64,000 nucleotides of DNA from Pseudomonas asplenii (GTDB lineage Bacteria; Pseudomonadota; Gammaproteobacteria; Pseudomonadales; Pseudomonadaceae): positions 20,386-84,385 of the forward strand of contig NZ_JSYZ01000023.1 of assembly GCF_001293465.1 (NCBI RefSeq), given 5' to 3'. This document shows, piece by piece, positions 42,204 to 52,000 of this stretch. The first letter of the stretch is position 1. Every line of letters begins with the position of its first letter. The notes under the pieces are model-generated. The model was not told the origin of the DNA, ran no database searches, and saw nothing but the letters and a program-made list of their open reading frames with translations. Both the position numbers and the translations under genes were made by a program.

Positions 42204-45200
42204 CTATTCGGTTTGCGGTGCTGGCTTGAGTTTGAGCCAGCCATCCTCAGCCGTTTGCGGTGTATAGGAGAACGACGCACGGTCTCCTGTCTGGCTGGGT
42301 GGCAGCGCCTCGTCATGCGGCACCTGCTGGCCATCGCGCAGGACACTGGTGGTCCATTCCCAGACGAACCCCGACTCGGGGGGCACCGGCAGGCTCAGGC
42401 CCTGCCGACTGCGCAGGATCGGGTGGGTGAAGAAGGTCATCTCGATGTTGCGCAAGGCCGCAGCCGTGATGTCGGGTGGAATGCCAATGGCCTTGACCGG
42501 CAGCAGGCCGGTCGTTGCATGCACCCTCGCACGAGGGTCGACCAGCAGGCTCAGGGTCTTTTGCAACGGAACATGAACGTTGCGCAGGTCGGCGATCTGC
42601 GCCCTGGCGTCCGCATAGGGCCGCGCGGGCGGGTCGATATTGGCGCGCAGGTTGAGCGTGATGGTGTCGGCTGCGGGCCGTTCGATCCCCTCCACCGCCG
42701 GGGTCGGCGCTGCCGGGGCATATAGGGTGGTATAGGGCGTCTCGCCATCGAGCAGGTAGGCCACCAGGCCGTCTTCCAGGTGATCACGATCGCCCAGCCG
42801 TACGGGAATATCCACCTGGCCGATACCGGCGCTGTCACGCTGTGTCCAGTCGTAGGTCTTGTCGCTCTGGGTCGGCAGCAACCGTGCCAGTTCTTCGCTG
42901 CTGGTCACCGAGGCCGGCAACCCCTGGATCTCGTAGCGCAAGCTGGCCCGCACCAGCGCCAGCGGCTGGCCCATCAACACCGCCTGCGCCTGGGCCGCCT
43001 GCTTGTCATCCGGCAGGATGTAGGTATGGGCGTTGTCGAAGGTACCGAGCAAGGCCGCGAAAAAGTCCCTGGGCTTGCCCTGGATGAACGTGGCCAACTT
43101 CACCAGGTGGGGGTTGGCATCGGCCAGGTCCTGCTGCATCGAGCGGGCGGCATTGCCCGGCGCCGAATGCCAGGTGACACGCTGCTGGGCGCCAAACACC
43201 CCGAGCGAACCCAGCACCTCCCCGGTTCCGGTGAACAGCATCAGCGCATTCTCCAGGTAGTTCGGCACGATCCAGCCGCACAGTGGCGAGGTCGAGGGCA
43301 CCGGATTCATCTGCACCTCGTCGTTCTCGGCGCTGAGCCAGCGAAACAGCAGGCGACTGGGCTGGGCAACCCGTGGCGCCAGGTAAGCCTTGCCCGCGGT
43401 GTTGTCTGGGGCCTGCATCTGCCACGAGACGGTGACCTTCCGGCTGTCCTCGAAATGCTCGGTATCGATCAGGTCCCGCCTGCGCCCGAACACATCGACC
43501 AATTGCAACTTCGAGAGGGTGAAAAAGCCTGCGCGCAACAGGTTGTACAGGCTCTGCTGAGTGATCGGTACCTGCCCGGTCTGCTCGCCTGCCGCCCAGG
43601 CCACGAAGTGGGTCAGGCTGTTGATGTACTGGGTGTTGTCGAAGCCGTCGACCAGCGCGCCCGGTGTCGACTCCTCATCGTAGAAGGGGTTGAACGGGTT
43701 GAGCTGCAAACCCGCCGCCCGCGTGAGGAACCCGGCGTTGACCCCGCTCAGGCCCTGGGCCAGCAGCGGCTTGTCCAGCAGGTATTGGACGATCGCCTGC
43801 AGTTCGGGATTGTCGTTGTCCTGCAGGTAGCGGCGCAGTTGTTCGATCAGCGGCTCGGCAATCCTGGACGACAGCAGGATGCTGTCGCTCAGTTTCACCT
43901 GGCTCTGTACCGGCTGCGCGGGGGTCTTGCCCTGCACCAGTTCGATCTCGCGTTCGTCGAGCTGGAACTGTTCGGTGATGTAGTCGGTGCTGTAGTTCGG
44001 CACCCCGTTGCGATTGTGTTCGAAGGGTACGTAGCTGGCCTCCCAGACCAGAAAGAGCGGCAGGAACGGGTCCTGCCAGTCCAGCGCATGATTGAGCGCC
44101 AACCCCTGCGGGGCCTGCCCGCTCCAGGTCAGCGTCAAGCCATTGCCGGTTGCGCTGGGGTTCTCGATGATCGGCAGGGTTTTCCAGGGCGCTGACGAGT
44201 TCACCGTCCAGGCCTGCTGGATTTTCCCGATGAGCGCCTGCTGGGCCGCCAGTACATCGGCCACCGGCGCGCCGTTGAGTGCCCCGGCAATCTGCGGTGC
44301 CAGCAGCGGGTCGAGCAGACTCTTTTCTCCCAGCACAAGCGCCAGGTCGGCGAGGATCGGTTGCAGGTCGCGCGCCTCCGGGCCCTGCCCCGGATTGACC
44401 TGGGGCACACCGAGCGCCAGGGAGCCCTGCAGGACCGTGGCCGTCAACCGGGCGCCAGCCGCCGTGCCGACCTGGCTCAACAACTGCCCGCCCAGACGGC
44501 ATGGCAGGCTCTTGACGTTGCCATTACGCCGGGCCGGTTGCAGGCTGTCGCCGGTGACCACCAGCACCGGCTCGTTGGGTTGCCAGAAACGCGCCGCGTT
44601 GGTGGTCTGCAACTCGAACTGGCTGTAGTCGCTGGCCAGCAGGCCCACCAGCGTATTGGCCTGGGAGACCAGTTGCCCGACCAGGCTCTGCGGCGAAGCC
44701 TTGGTGAGGTAGGTACCATTGGCGGCCTGGCTGAGAAAGTCCTGAGGCCCACAAGGGAAAACCGGAATGTTACCCGTCGCCGGGGACGCGTCGGCAGACT
44801 TGCCAAAGGCCGCTTCGAACTTGGCCCACAGGTCCAGGATCTGTTCGGCCAGGTAGCTGTTCAACTGCGTGACGTCGAAAGGCACCGAACCGGTTTCGTC
44901 GTAGAGCCCGGTGATGTACTTGTACCAGTCCATGAAAATCTGCTGGCGACACGACACGATGATGTTGAGCAGCGCGTCCAGGCGCTGCTGGTACAGGTTC
45001 AGTGAGTTGAGTTTCTCCGCCAGTTGGTTGCTGTCGTCAGGCAGCACCACCTGCGGCGCAGCGTAGGGCGAACCGCTCCCCGTCTGTTTCTGGCGAATCA
45101 TCCAGATACGCCCGGACTGCAGCGCGCCAAAGCCATTCTGATGCACCTCCTGCTCCAGCTGGACCAGGGTCAGGGAGCGGCCCAGCCGCTCCAGAAGGCC

Positions 45201-46520
45201 CATCTGCAGGGCATCGAGCAGAAACTCCAGGTTGTGCTCGATTTCGTCACTCGCCGGCGGCAGGTCGCCCTGGGGTTCCTGCGGTTTCCAGCCACTCCAC
45301 TGCTCCTTGATCAAGGCAGCCAGGGCGGAGGAACTGGAGCTGCCCATGGCCGCGCGCACCGTCTCGTCGCGGGTGGTCAAAGGCGCCAGGTAGCACTTGG
45401 GAAACCCGGGCCGGGTGTTGGGCTGCAGCGGATTCTGCCCGGTGGTGTTCCAGGGAATGCCCGCCACCTGTGCGCTGTACAGACAGCGTGAAGGCCGCTC
45501 ATCAACTGTCGGCTGGTACTGCCAGCCATGGAAGCCCTGCACCACCTGGGCGAACACTTGCGCGGGGGTCAGTCGCCGATCGGCCGGCCTGTTGGCGTTG
45601 TCAGCCTCGGCCACAGCCAGCGCCTGCCTGAAGGCCTGGCCCTGCAGGGGGTCATCGGCCGCGCTGCTGTGCCAGCCGCTGACCTGGTACGACACCTGGA
45701 ACTGTACATTGTCCAGATGCCATTTCTGTGGCTTGTCTTGCTCCAGGTCCAGGAAGGTGTCGTGAAAACCGAATGCGCTGGCGCAATCGGGATAGTAGGC
45801 GCTGAACGTCGGCCCACTGTTGCCCAGGGCGCTGATCGAGCCCAGGTTCTGCCCGGCGGCCATGAAGTTGCCGGGCGACAGCACGAACGCCGGCAGATGG
45901 CGTACATCGGTCAGCGCCGCCCCCGGTGCGTCAGGCGTGGGCTGCCAGTTCCTGAGTTCAAAGACCCGCCCCATGCGCCGTGAAGGCGGGTAGTAGGCCG
46001 CCCCGCCATTACCCTCGACGTCATAGCCGGGTGGCACGTCCCAACCCACCGGCAGCGAGATGCTGTTGCGCTGACTGGCCGGGTAGTACTCCGAGCGGTA
46101 CTGCTCGGGCGTCATCAGATAATCGCTCTCGACCACCCACTGCTTCACTTGGGTGCCCTGTGATTGCTGGATGATGCGCGTCACCAGCCAACGATTGGGC
46201 GCCGGCGGGTAATCGACCGTACCATCAGGCGCCTGGCGTCCCTGGGCGATGCTATCGGGCAAGGCCCAATGCAGGTGAATGCCCGCCTTGAGCTGCTCGA
46301 TCACATTCTGGTTCATCGGGTTGTAGGTGTTGGTACTGACATTGGCCTTGGTCCAGGTGCCGGAATGCACGATGGCCCCATTGGGATCCGGCTCGCGCCA
46401 GGGCAACCCGCCGTAGTTCGTGGTGGCACCGCAGAACAGCTCGGTGCTCTTGGTCACCAGGCTCGCATCATTCGTGCTGACCCGCAGGGCTTGTACGTTC
46501 ACAGGGATTATCAAGGTCAT
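42204..46520 (-). CDS. Giant protein of unknown function, 1438 aa (island gene 6)
   Basis: This 1438-residue protein has no signal peptide, transmembrane helix or recognised catalytic motif. The N-terminal part contains GIHLHWALPDSIAQG at about residue 80 and a nearby APNRWLVTRI strand. I associate this wording with large uncharacterised proteins in diverse bacteria, but cannot name a family. Long helical and beta-rich segments follow (for example LVDPRARVHATTGLLPVKAI close to the end). Its ATG overlaps the stop of the 824-residue gene by four bases (ATGA), so the two are translationally coupled and probably made in fixed ratio. Codon use looks like that of neighbouring genes. Confidence 0.7.
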   Translation of the reverse strand: MTLIIPVNVQALRVSTNDASLVTKSTELFCGATTNYGGLPWREPDPNGAIVHSGTWTKANVSTNTYNPMNQNVIEQLKAGIHLHWALPDSIAQGRQAPDGTVDYPPAPNRWLVTRIIQQSQGTQVKQWVVESDYLMTPEQYRSEYYPASQRNSISLPVGWDVPPGYDVEGNGGAAYYPPSRRMGRVFELRNWQPTPDAPGAALTDVRHLPAFVLSPGNFMAAGQNLGSISALGNSGPTFSAYYPDCASAFGFHDTFLDLEQDKPQKWHLDNVQFQVSYQVSGWHSSAADDPLQGQAFRQALAVAEADNANRPADRRLTPAQVFAQVVQGFHGWQYQPTVDERPSRCLYSAQVAGIPWNTTGQNPLQPNTRPGFPKCYLAPLTTRDETVRAAMGSSSSSALAALIKEQWSGWKPQEPQGDLPPASDEIEHNLEFLLDALQMGLLERLGRSLTLVQLEQEVHQNGFGALQSGRIWMIRQKQTGSGSPYAAPQVVLPDDSNQLAEKLNSLNLYQQRLDALLNIIVSCRQQIFMDWYKYITGLYDETGSVPFDVTQLNSYLAEQILDLWAKFEAAFGKSADASPATGNIPVFPCGPQDFLSQAANGTYLTKASPQSLVGQLVSQANTLVGLLASDYSQFELQTTNAARFWQPNEPVLVVTGDSLQPARRNGNVKSLPCRLGGQLLSQVGTAAGARLTATVLQGSLALGVPQVNPGQGPEARDLQPILADLALVLGEKSLLDPLLAPQIAGALNGAPVADVLAAQQALIGKIQQAWTVNSSAPWKTLPIIENPSATGNGLTLTWSGQAPQGLALNHALDWQDPFLPLFLVWEASYVPFEHNRNGVPNYSTDYITEQFQLDEREIELVQGKTPAQPVQSQVKLSDSILLSSRIAEPLIEQLRRYLQDNDNPELQAIVQYLLDKPLLAQGLSGVNAGFLTRAAGLQLNPFNPFYDEESTPGALVDGFDNTQYINSLTHFVAWAAGEQTGQVPITQQSLYNLLRAGFFTLSKLQLVDVFGRRRDLIDTEHFEDSRKVTVSWQMQAPDNTAGKAYLAPRVAQPSRLLFRWLSAENDEVQMNPVPSTSPLCGWIVPNYLENALMLFTGTGEVLGSLGVFGAQQRVTWHSAPGNAARSMQQDLADANPHLVKLATFIQGKPRDFFAALLGTFDNAHTYILPDDKQAAQAQAVLMGQPLALVRASLRYEIQGLPASVTSSEELARLLPTQSDKTYDWTQRDSAGIGQVDIPVRLGDRDHLEDGLVAYLLDGETPYTTLYAPAAPTPAVEGIERPAADTITLNLRANIDPPARPYADARAQIADLRNVHVPLQKTLSLLVDPRARVHATTGLLPVKAIGIPPDITAAALRNIEMTFFTHPILRSRQGLSLPVPPESGFVWEWTTSVLRDGQQVPHDEALPPSQTGDRASFSYTPQTAEDGWLKLKPAPQTE

Positions 46521-48991
46521 TGGTCGGTTCCTGCGCTGAGATCGAACGAAACAAGGCCCACGCCCTTGACCATCTGCAAGGCGAATTCGGAAGACGGCAG
46601 GTGGTCGAAGCCACTGTAGATACCCTGGATGTAGTCACCGTACCGGGGGTCATGCAGGTTCCTGGACAGGCGATACAGTCGCAGCAACCGCTGTGCCTGA
46701 TCGCGGAAGGGCACGCTCTGGAACACATCCGGCACCTGTTCACCGGCGGTATGGGTCTGGGTGGCATTGGTGAAGTTGTAGCGAAGGTTGATGCTTTTCG
46801 GCTCGGTGTCCGCCACGCCGAAATGCAAGCCCTCGGCAGGCTCGTGAATGTCCAGCGACCCCAGGGTCTGCCCATCGAGCTCGAACAGGCACAACAGCAC
46901 GTCTGGCGCCAGGCGCTCAAAGCGCACGATGTCCATGGCCTTGCCGTCGGGGGTGTAGGCATTGACCTCAAGCCCCGGCCATCCCTGCACCACCTGCGAA
47001 CGCAGAACGAAGCCACTGACCACGTCCATTTCGACTTTTTCCTCGGCCTGATCCTCCAGCCCCAGGGCGACCCGGCGCAGGGTCGAGGCATGGCCAGTGG
47101 CTCGCCGGTTGACCTTGGCCCTGATCGCCACATCGTGGGCCAACGACGGATCGGCGGCATTGCCGGTGACAGCCCGGCCGATACTCAACGCGCCGTCGAG
47201 CAGGCTCTGGATCCAGTTCTCATCCAGGTAGAAGAAACGTATCGACTCCGATGGCAGCATCCGTTCATCCGGCACCAGGTAATTGAACGGTACGCCGTCG
47301 AGCAGCTTGAGCTTGCCCAGCCAGGTATAGATCTCCAGCGGCACGCTCAATCGGGAGTCGCCAACGGTCAGAAACTGCGAGGCGTCCGACAGCACTTCAC
47401 GCTGGTGCCGGACCCGGTGCGAGCGGGCCACCGCCAGGTTGCCCGTATCGAGTGTGGCTTCGGGGGTCGGCAGGAAGGGCCTGAGCAACGGGTAGATCAG
47501 CGGATCACTGTGCAATTGCTGCCGGATTTCATCGAACGACTGCTGCAGCACGATCGCCTCCATCTGCGCGACCACATCGCGCAGGTTGTCCCGTCGCCAG
47601 TTGTAGAGCAGTACCGAAAAGTGCTTGTTCTGCAACGCCAGCAACTGGCCCAACTGCCAGGCCGCCGCGTAGGAGATGTCAAACAGCCCGGTATCGGGAT
47701 TGTAATGGGTTGCCGCGTCCGCCGAGGTCCAGGTGGGTGGAACGGTATGAGTCTTGATCTGGTAGGGCGTCAGCGGGCCGCGATACCACGAAACCGTGTT
47801 GCCGGCATCGCGGGTTTGATGCCTGAGCGCCGTGTAGCCCATCTGCAGGGCGTTCTTGGCCTGCCGGGTTTGCGTCGAATCACCCGCCTGCACCGCCGTC
47901 ACCGGCAGGCCCATGGCAAAGTTGGCGGCCACGGTCGAAGGCGTGTCCGGCTCGGGCAGTGGGTTCTTCGGTTTGAGCTCGAGCAACAGTTGCTCGAAAC
48001 GCTTGCCCGTGCCGGTGGAAGTGAAAGACCAGCTGGTGAGCGAAACCAGGCGCATGAACCCCTGGTCGTCGATGGCAAATGCCGACTCACCCGGCGCCTG
48101 TACCGAACGCGGGCGAGTGATCTCGGCGGCGTTGTCGCTGGTGGCCGGGTCAATCGGCAGGAAGGGTTCCAGGGCCTCCAGCGACACCAGGTGGGCAATG
48201 CAACGCTTGCCGGTCTGCGGCAGGCGACTGCCGGTGACGATCGCGAAATTGGAAGTGCCGGGGACCCTGGACAGGTCGTTACGCGAGGCCGGTACACCGT
48301 TCTGCGTCGCCTTGCGGATAATCTCCACGTTACGGACATGGGCCATCATCTTCAGGTCGTCCAGGGATGGTGCCACGTTCCAAAACAGCCCCAGGGGGAT
48401 GTCGATGTAGTTGCAGGCGTCTTCGGCCTGCTGACCATGGTCCAGGTACTTCTCCAGCTGGGCCGCATCGCTGGAGCTGTCCAGGTCCGCAGCCGCATAG
48501 AAATACGAATAGCCCTGGCTGCCCTGCCCCTGCGGGCGCTTGAAGAACAGGTCGCGCAACTTGCCGGCACGGGGACTGGCACTGAACCCCTGATCCTTGA
48601 ACGCCAGTTCATCGTCTTCATCGAAGATCAACACGGCCATCCAGGTCGGCACATCGTGGTCATGCTCCTGGTCGGGAAAAGCCACCACGGGCTCAGCCAG
48701 GCCGGGGCGACGCATCCACGGCAGGGTCTGCTTGGTGAACACCACATGGGCCAGCGTGTTGGTGTACTCGCCCTGGGTCTGGTCAGGCGGAAACACCGCC
48801 TGGATATCATTCCTGTCGAGGCTGAAACGCGGGGCCTGCACCGCGAAGTGATACTGGCTGGCGTAGTTCTGCCGCTCCTGCGAGACACGCTGGGAGACCG
48901 TGAACTGGTACTCGCCAGCCTCCAGCCCGGGCAGGTTGTGCTGGATGAATTTCACCGTTCCCTGAATGGGATGTTCCCGATTATCCGCCAC
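46517..48991 (-). CDS. Large protein of unknown function, 824 aa (island gene 5)
   Basis: The 824-residue protein starts at a GTG with GGAG upstream. Its first 40 residues form a beta segment (LEAGEYQFTVSQRVSQERQN), followed by a PTWMAVLIFDEDDE block near residue 110. A central DISYAAAWQLGQLLALQNKH segment with YNWRR after it looks like a conserved family signature. No signal peptide, membrane helix or known enzyme motif is seen. It precedes and overlaps the 1438-residue gene by four bases, suggesting that the two proteins form a complex. No function is assigned. Confidence 0.7.
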   Translation of the reverse strand: MADNREHPIQGTVKFIQHNLPGLEAGEYQFTVSQRVSQERQNYASQYHFAVQAPRFSLDRNDIQAVFPPDQTQGEYTNTLAHVVFTKQTLPWMRRPGLAEPVVAFPDQEHDHDVPTWMAVLIFDEDDELAFKDQGFSASPRAGKLRDLFFKRPQGQGSQGYSYFYAAADLDSSSDAAQLEKYLDHGQQAEDACNYIDIPLGLFWNVAPSLDDLKMMAHVRNVEIIRKATQNGVPASRNDLSRVPGTSNFAIVTGSRLPQTGKRCIAHLVSLEALEPFLPIDPATSDNAAEITRPRSVQAPGESAFAIDDQGFMRLVSLTSWSFTSTGTGKRFEQLLLELKPKNPLPEPDTPSTVAANFAMGLPVTAVQAGDSTQTRQAKNALQMGYTALRHQTRDAGNTVSWYRGPLTPYQIKTHTVPPTWTSADAATHYNPDTGLFDISYAAAWQLGQLLALQNKHFSVLLYNWRRDNLRDVVAQMEAIVLQQSFDEIRQQLHSDPLIYPLLRPFLPTPEATLDTGNLAVARSHRVRHQREVLSDASQFLTVGDSRLSVPLEIYTWLGKLKLLDGVPFNYLVPDERMLPSESIRFFYLDENWIQSLLDGALSIGRAVTGNAADPSLAHDVAIRAKVNRRATGHASTLRRVALGLEDQAEEKVEMDVVSGFVLRSQVVQGWPGLEVNAYTPDGKAMDIVRFERLAPDVLLCLFELDGQTLGSLDIHEPAEGLHFGVADTEPKSINLRYNFTNATQTHTAGEQVPDVFQSVPFRDQAQRLLRLYRLSRNLHDPRYGDYIQGIYSGFDHLPSSEFALQMVKGVGLVSFDLSAGTDQ

Positions 48992-49014
48992 TGCTTGTCT
49001 CCAACACGTCGTGA

Positions 49015-52000
49015 TCAGATTGCGCTGGTTTCTTCACCCAGCACGCGAATCATCGGCCAGTCCCAAAGCGGGAAGCTGGCCAGGCGGCTGACATCAAGGG
49101 CTGCACTGTCAAAGCTGAAGCCCAGGGCATTGAGGCTATCGACCATCTTGCCGCGCTCGGCAACGACCGCCGCAGCGGCCAGGTCGGCCAGCTCGAAATC
49201 GACATTGCGCACAGGGTTACCGGCCCGCTCGTAGCTGAGCACGGTGCCCTGCTCGCTGAGGGTGGCGGCGAAATTGTCTTCGGTGGCGATGGTCGGGGTG
49301 TCGAGCAGCCAGAGCATCTTCTTCGTGGTGTCGAACAACAGCGCCCAGAGGTCCGCATCCGCCGTTATCGCGGGGTGGCGAATCATCGGCAGCAACTGCA
49401 GGCCGCTCAGGGTGTCGGCGATCATGCGGGTACCGTTGAGCCCCGGATCCGTTCCCGCCCAGAGCGCCGCCTGGGCGTTCTGCAACACGATGCCCACGGC
49501 GACTTCATTGACCGGCAGCCGATAATTCTCAGGCTTGGTGTAATCCTCGCCGGCCGGCAGGCGGGTCAGTTGCAACTGGTGATCGACACTGAAATCCGCC
49601 GAGTCCAGGGCCATGGGCAGAACGCCAAAGTCATCGGCCCAGCCCGCGTCATCCCTGGCACCATAGGCGCTGGGGCCATCCGGGGCCGTGCCGCTGCCGA
49701 CATAGGTGAACGCACCGGTCGGAGTGAACGGCGTGTTGACCTTGAAGTCGTTGAACCGTGCGGTCTTGCTGGGGATCACCAGGCTCGAGGCCAGGGCGAA
49801 ATGGTTGGGGTCCAGCACCCAGTCAAAGAATGCCGCGCTGTCCTTGGCTTTCAGGTCGCTGATCAGTCCCTGTTGAACCATGCCCATGACCAGTTGGGCC
49901 GGTTGTGCGCCTGCGGCCTTGTCGGCATTGCTGCGGGCCTGCAGCCCCTGCTGGCGGGTGGCGCCGTTGGCTGCAGGCAGGAAGGAGGTCTTGAAGTCCT
50001 CCCAGCTCACCGGGTCCGGTTGGGCCCTGTCGCTGCCGAAACGCACACTGAAGCTGATGATATCCAGGTCGACCGTCGCCACGCCGCCGAACTCGGGGCC
50101 CCAGACGCTCAGCTCGACGCCGACGTGAATGGTGATCCTCACGGTGACGAACAGCAGGTTGGCCTTGAACGAGGCGCCCAGGTGGATATAGGCATCGGCC
50201 TCGTAGTGGAACGGTCGCCAGCCCAGCAGGAAATCGACCCCGACGCTGAACCAGGCACTGATCGGCCCCGACTCCCAGGTAGCTTGGACGTTGAAGCCGG
50301 CCATCAGGGTGTGCGAGAGCAACGCGAAATAGCACTCGCCCTTGAGGACCAGGGGGCCGGTCTCGTAGACCATCTGCAGACGCGGGACAGTCGGGAAATA
50401 GTCCGGCTTCTTGAATCGCGGGCTGTAGCCGCCGATCGACACCAGGAACTCGCCGGCATGCTCGCCGGCATACCAGGTGTAGAACGCAAAGCCGCCACTG
50501 ACATGGCAGAGCCCGGCGTAGATGAACGACGCCGGGGTCAACCGGCCATCGACGGCGATCAGCCCGCTGCTCGACTCGAAGCGGGCCTCCAGCGCCACCT
50601 CCAGGTAGACGATGGGCTTGGGGGCGCCCTTGGGGACGGTCACCCGGCAGATCCCCAGGAGGGCCACCTCCAGCGATACACCGAACGACACGGTCAACAA
50701 GGCCGTGGCATCGACCATTTCGAACGACGTGAAGTCGATACCGGCGGCCACCCAGTACTCGCCGGCCTGGGGGTGGATGTAGGACTGGGTCTTGACCAGG
50801 GTCTGCTGCAGCACCTGCCCCGGGTTGCTGGTGCCCAGCGTTGTGGGAAAGCTGTTCTCCGGGCGCTTGTTGTTCTGTGGCAACAGCGGGTAGCTGGTCA
50901 ATTGATCGATAGTGGGCAGCAGCAGGCTGCGGTTGATACCAAAACCGCCAGCCAGGCCGGTGACGAAGAAGAAGGGAGGCCCCCCCAGCGGTTGCTGCAG
51001 GCGCACGAAAATGAAGAACGAGCTTTCATCCGGGGCATAACCGCCAATGGCTGTGAGCGAGAACGTCGCCACGCTCACCCGCGCCTCGCCGAGAAAGTCA
51101 TTGTCAAAGCGCAGGAAGCCACCGGCGATGCTCAAGGGGCCGGCCTGCAGCGCCAGGCTCATGCCGTCCAACTGCGCCGCCACGCCCAGGTCACCGCCTT
51201 TGCTGTCCGGAATCCTGAAGCCGAGCCCCAGCCCCTGCAGGTCGAACGACAGCATCGCCAGGCTGAAGCCGGCGTCGATCAGCAACCAGACCCGGCCGTC
51301 CTCATAGCGCACGCCTATACGCGCCAACGATACCGGGCCGATCGATTTGCCCACTGTCAGCCAGGCCGCATTGCCGGTCGGTGGCCTGGCCGCCACGGCC
51401 GGTGCGGTCTGGGTGTTGACCGGGGCGGTATCGCCCCCGGCGGCGAGCGGCAACGCCACGCCTCCCAGCTCGATGTCGGCCGAGAAGTTGAAGCCCGCGG
51501 CGATCGCTATCGTCGTTCCCTTGGCATCCTTGGGCAGCGGCAACTGCGCCGGGACCTTGGCCTGGGTCAGCATGGCGTTGAGCGTCTTCACCTCGTCGGC
51601 ACTCAGAGGCGAAGCGGCGAACAGTGCCTGGACGTTCCTGATACTGCCCAGGCGGTCATCGGTGAAGATCTTGCCCACCAGGGGCAGATCGGCCAGCGAC
51701 ACCTCAAAGCCGAGTAACATCTGAAACACATAATTGGAGGTGCTTGCCTGGGTTTTCGGGTCCAGGGTCTTCAACGCGACGAAGGTACCGGTGCCGTAAT
51801 GGGCCGAGGTGGCCGAGAGCAACACGGTGTTATTGCCCATGTCATAGACGAAACTGGCCTGTGACAGGGCCAGGTCGAGTTCGGGAGGAATGGCGGGGAT
51901 GGAAAAGCCCAGCGCCGAGGCGATATCCGCGAACTGCAGATAGTCGTTGTCCTCGGCCTGCCAGTGCGCCTGGAGCTTCACGCCGGGCTGGGTGCCGGCA

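Noticed and set aside
46520..49234. Very long plus-strand open frame (about 900 codons) opposite the 824-aa gene
   Set aside because: It is the antisense shadow of a GC-rich gene; its composition (Arg, Gln, His, Gly rich) is not protein-like, and the minus-strand gene has good ribosome sites and coupling to its neighbour.
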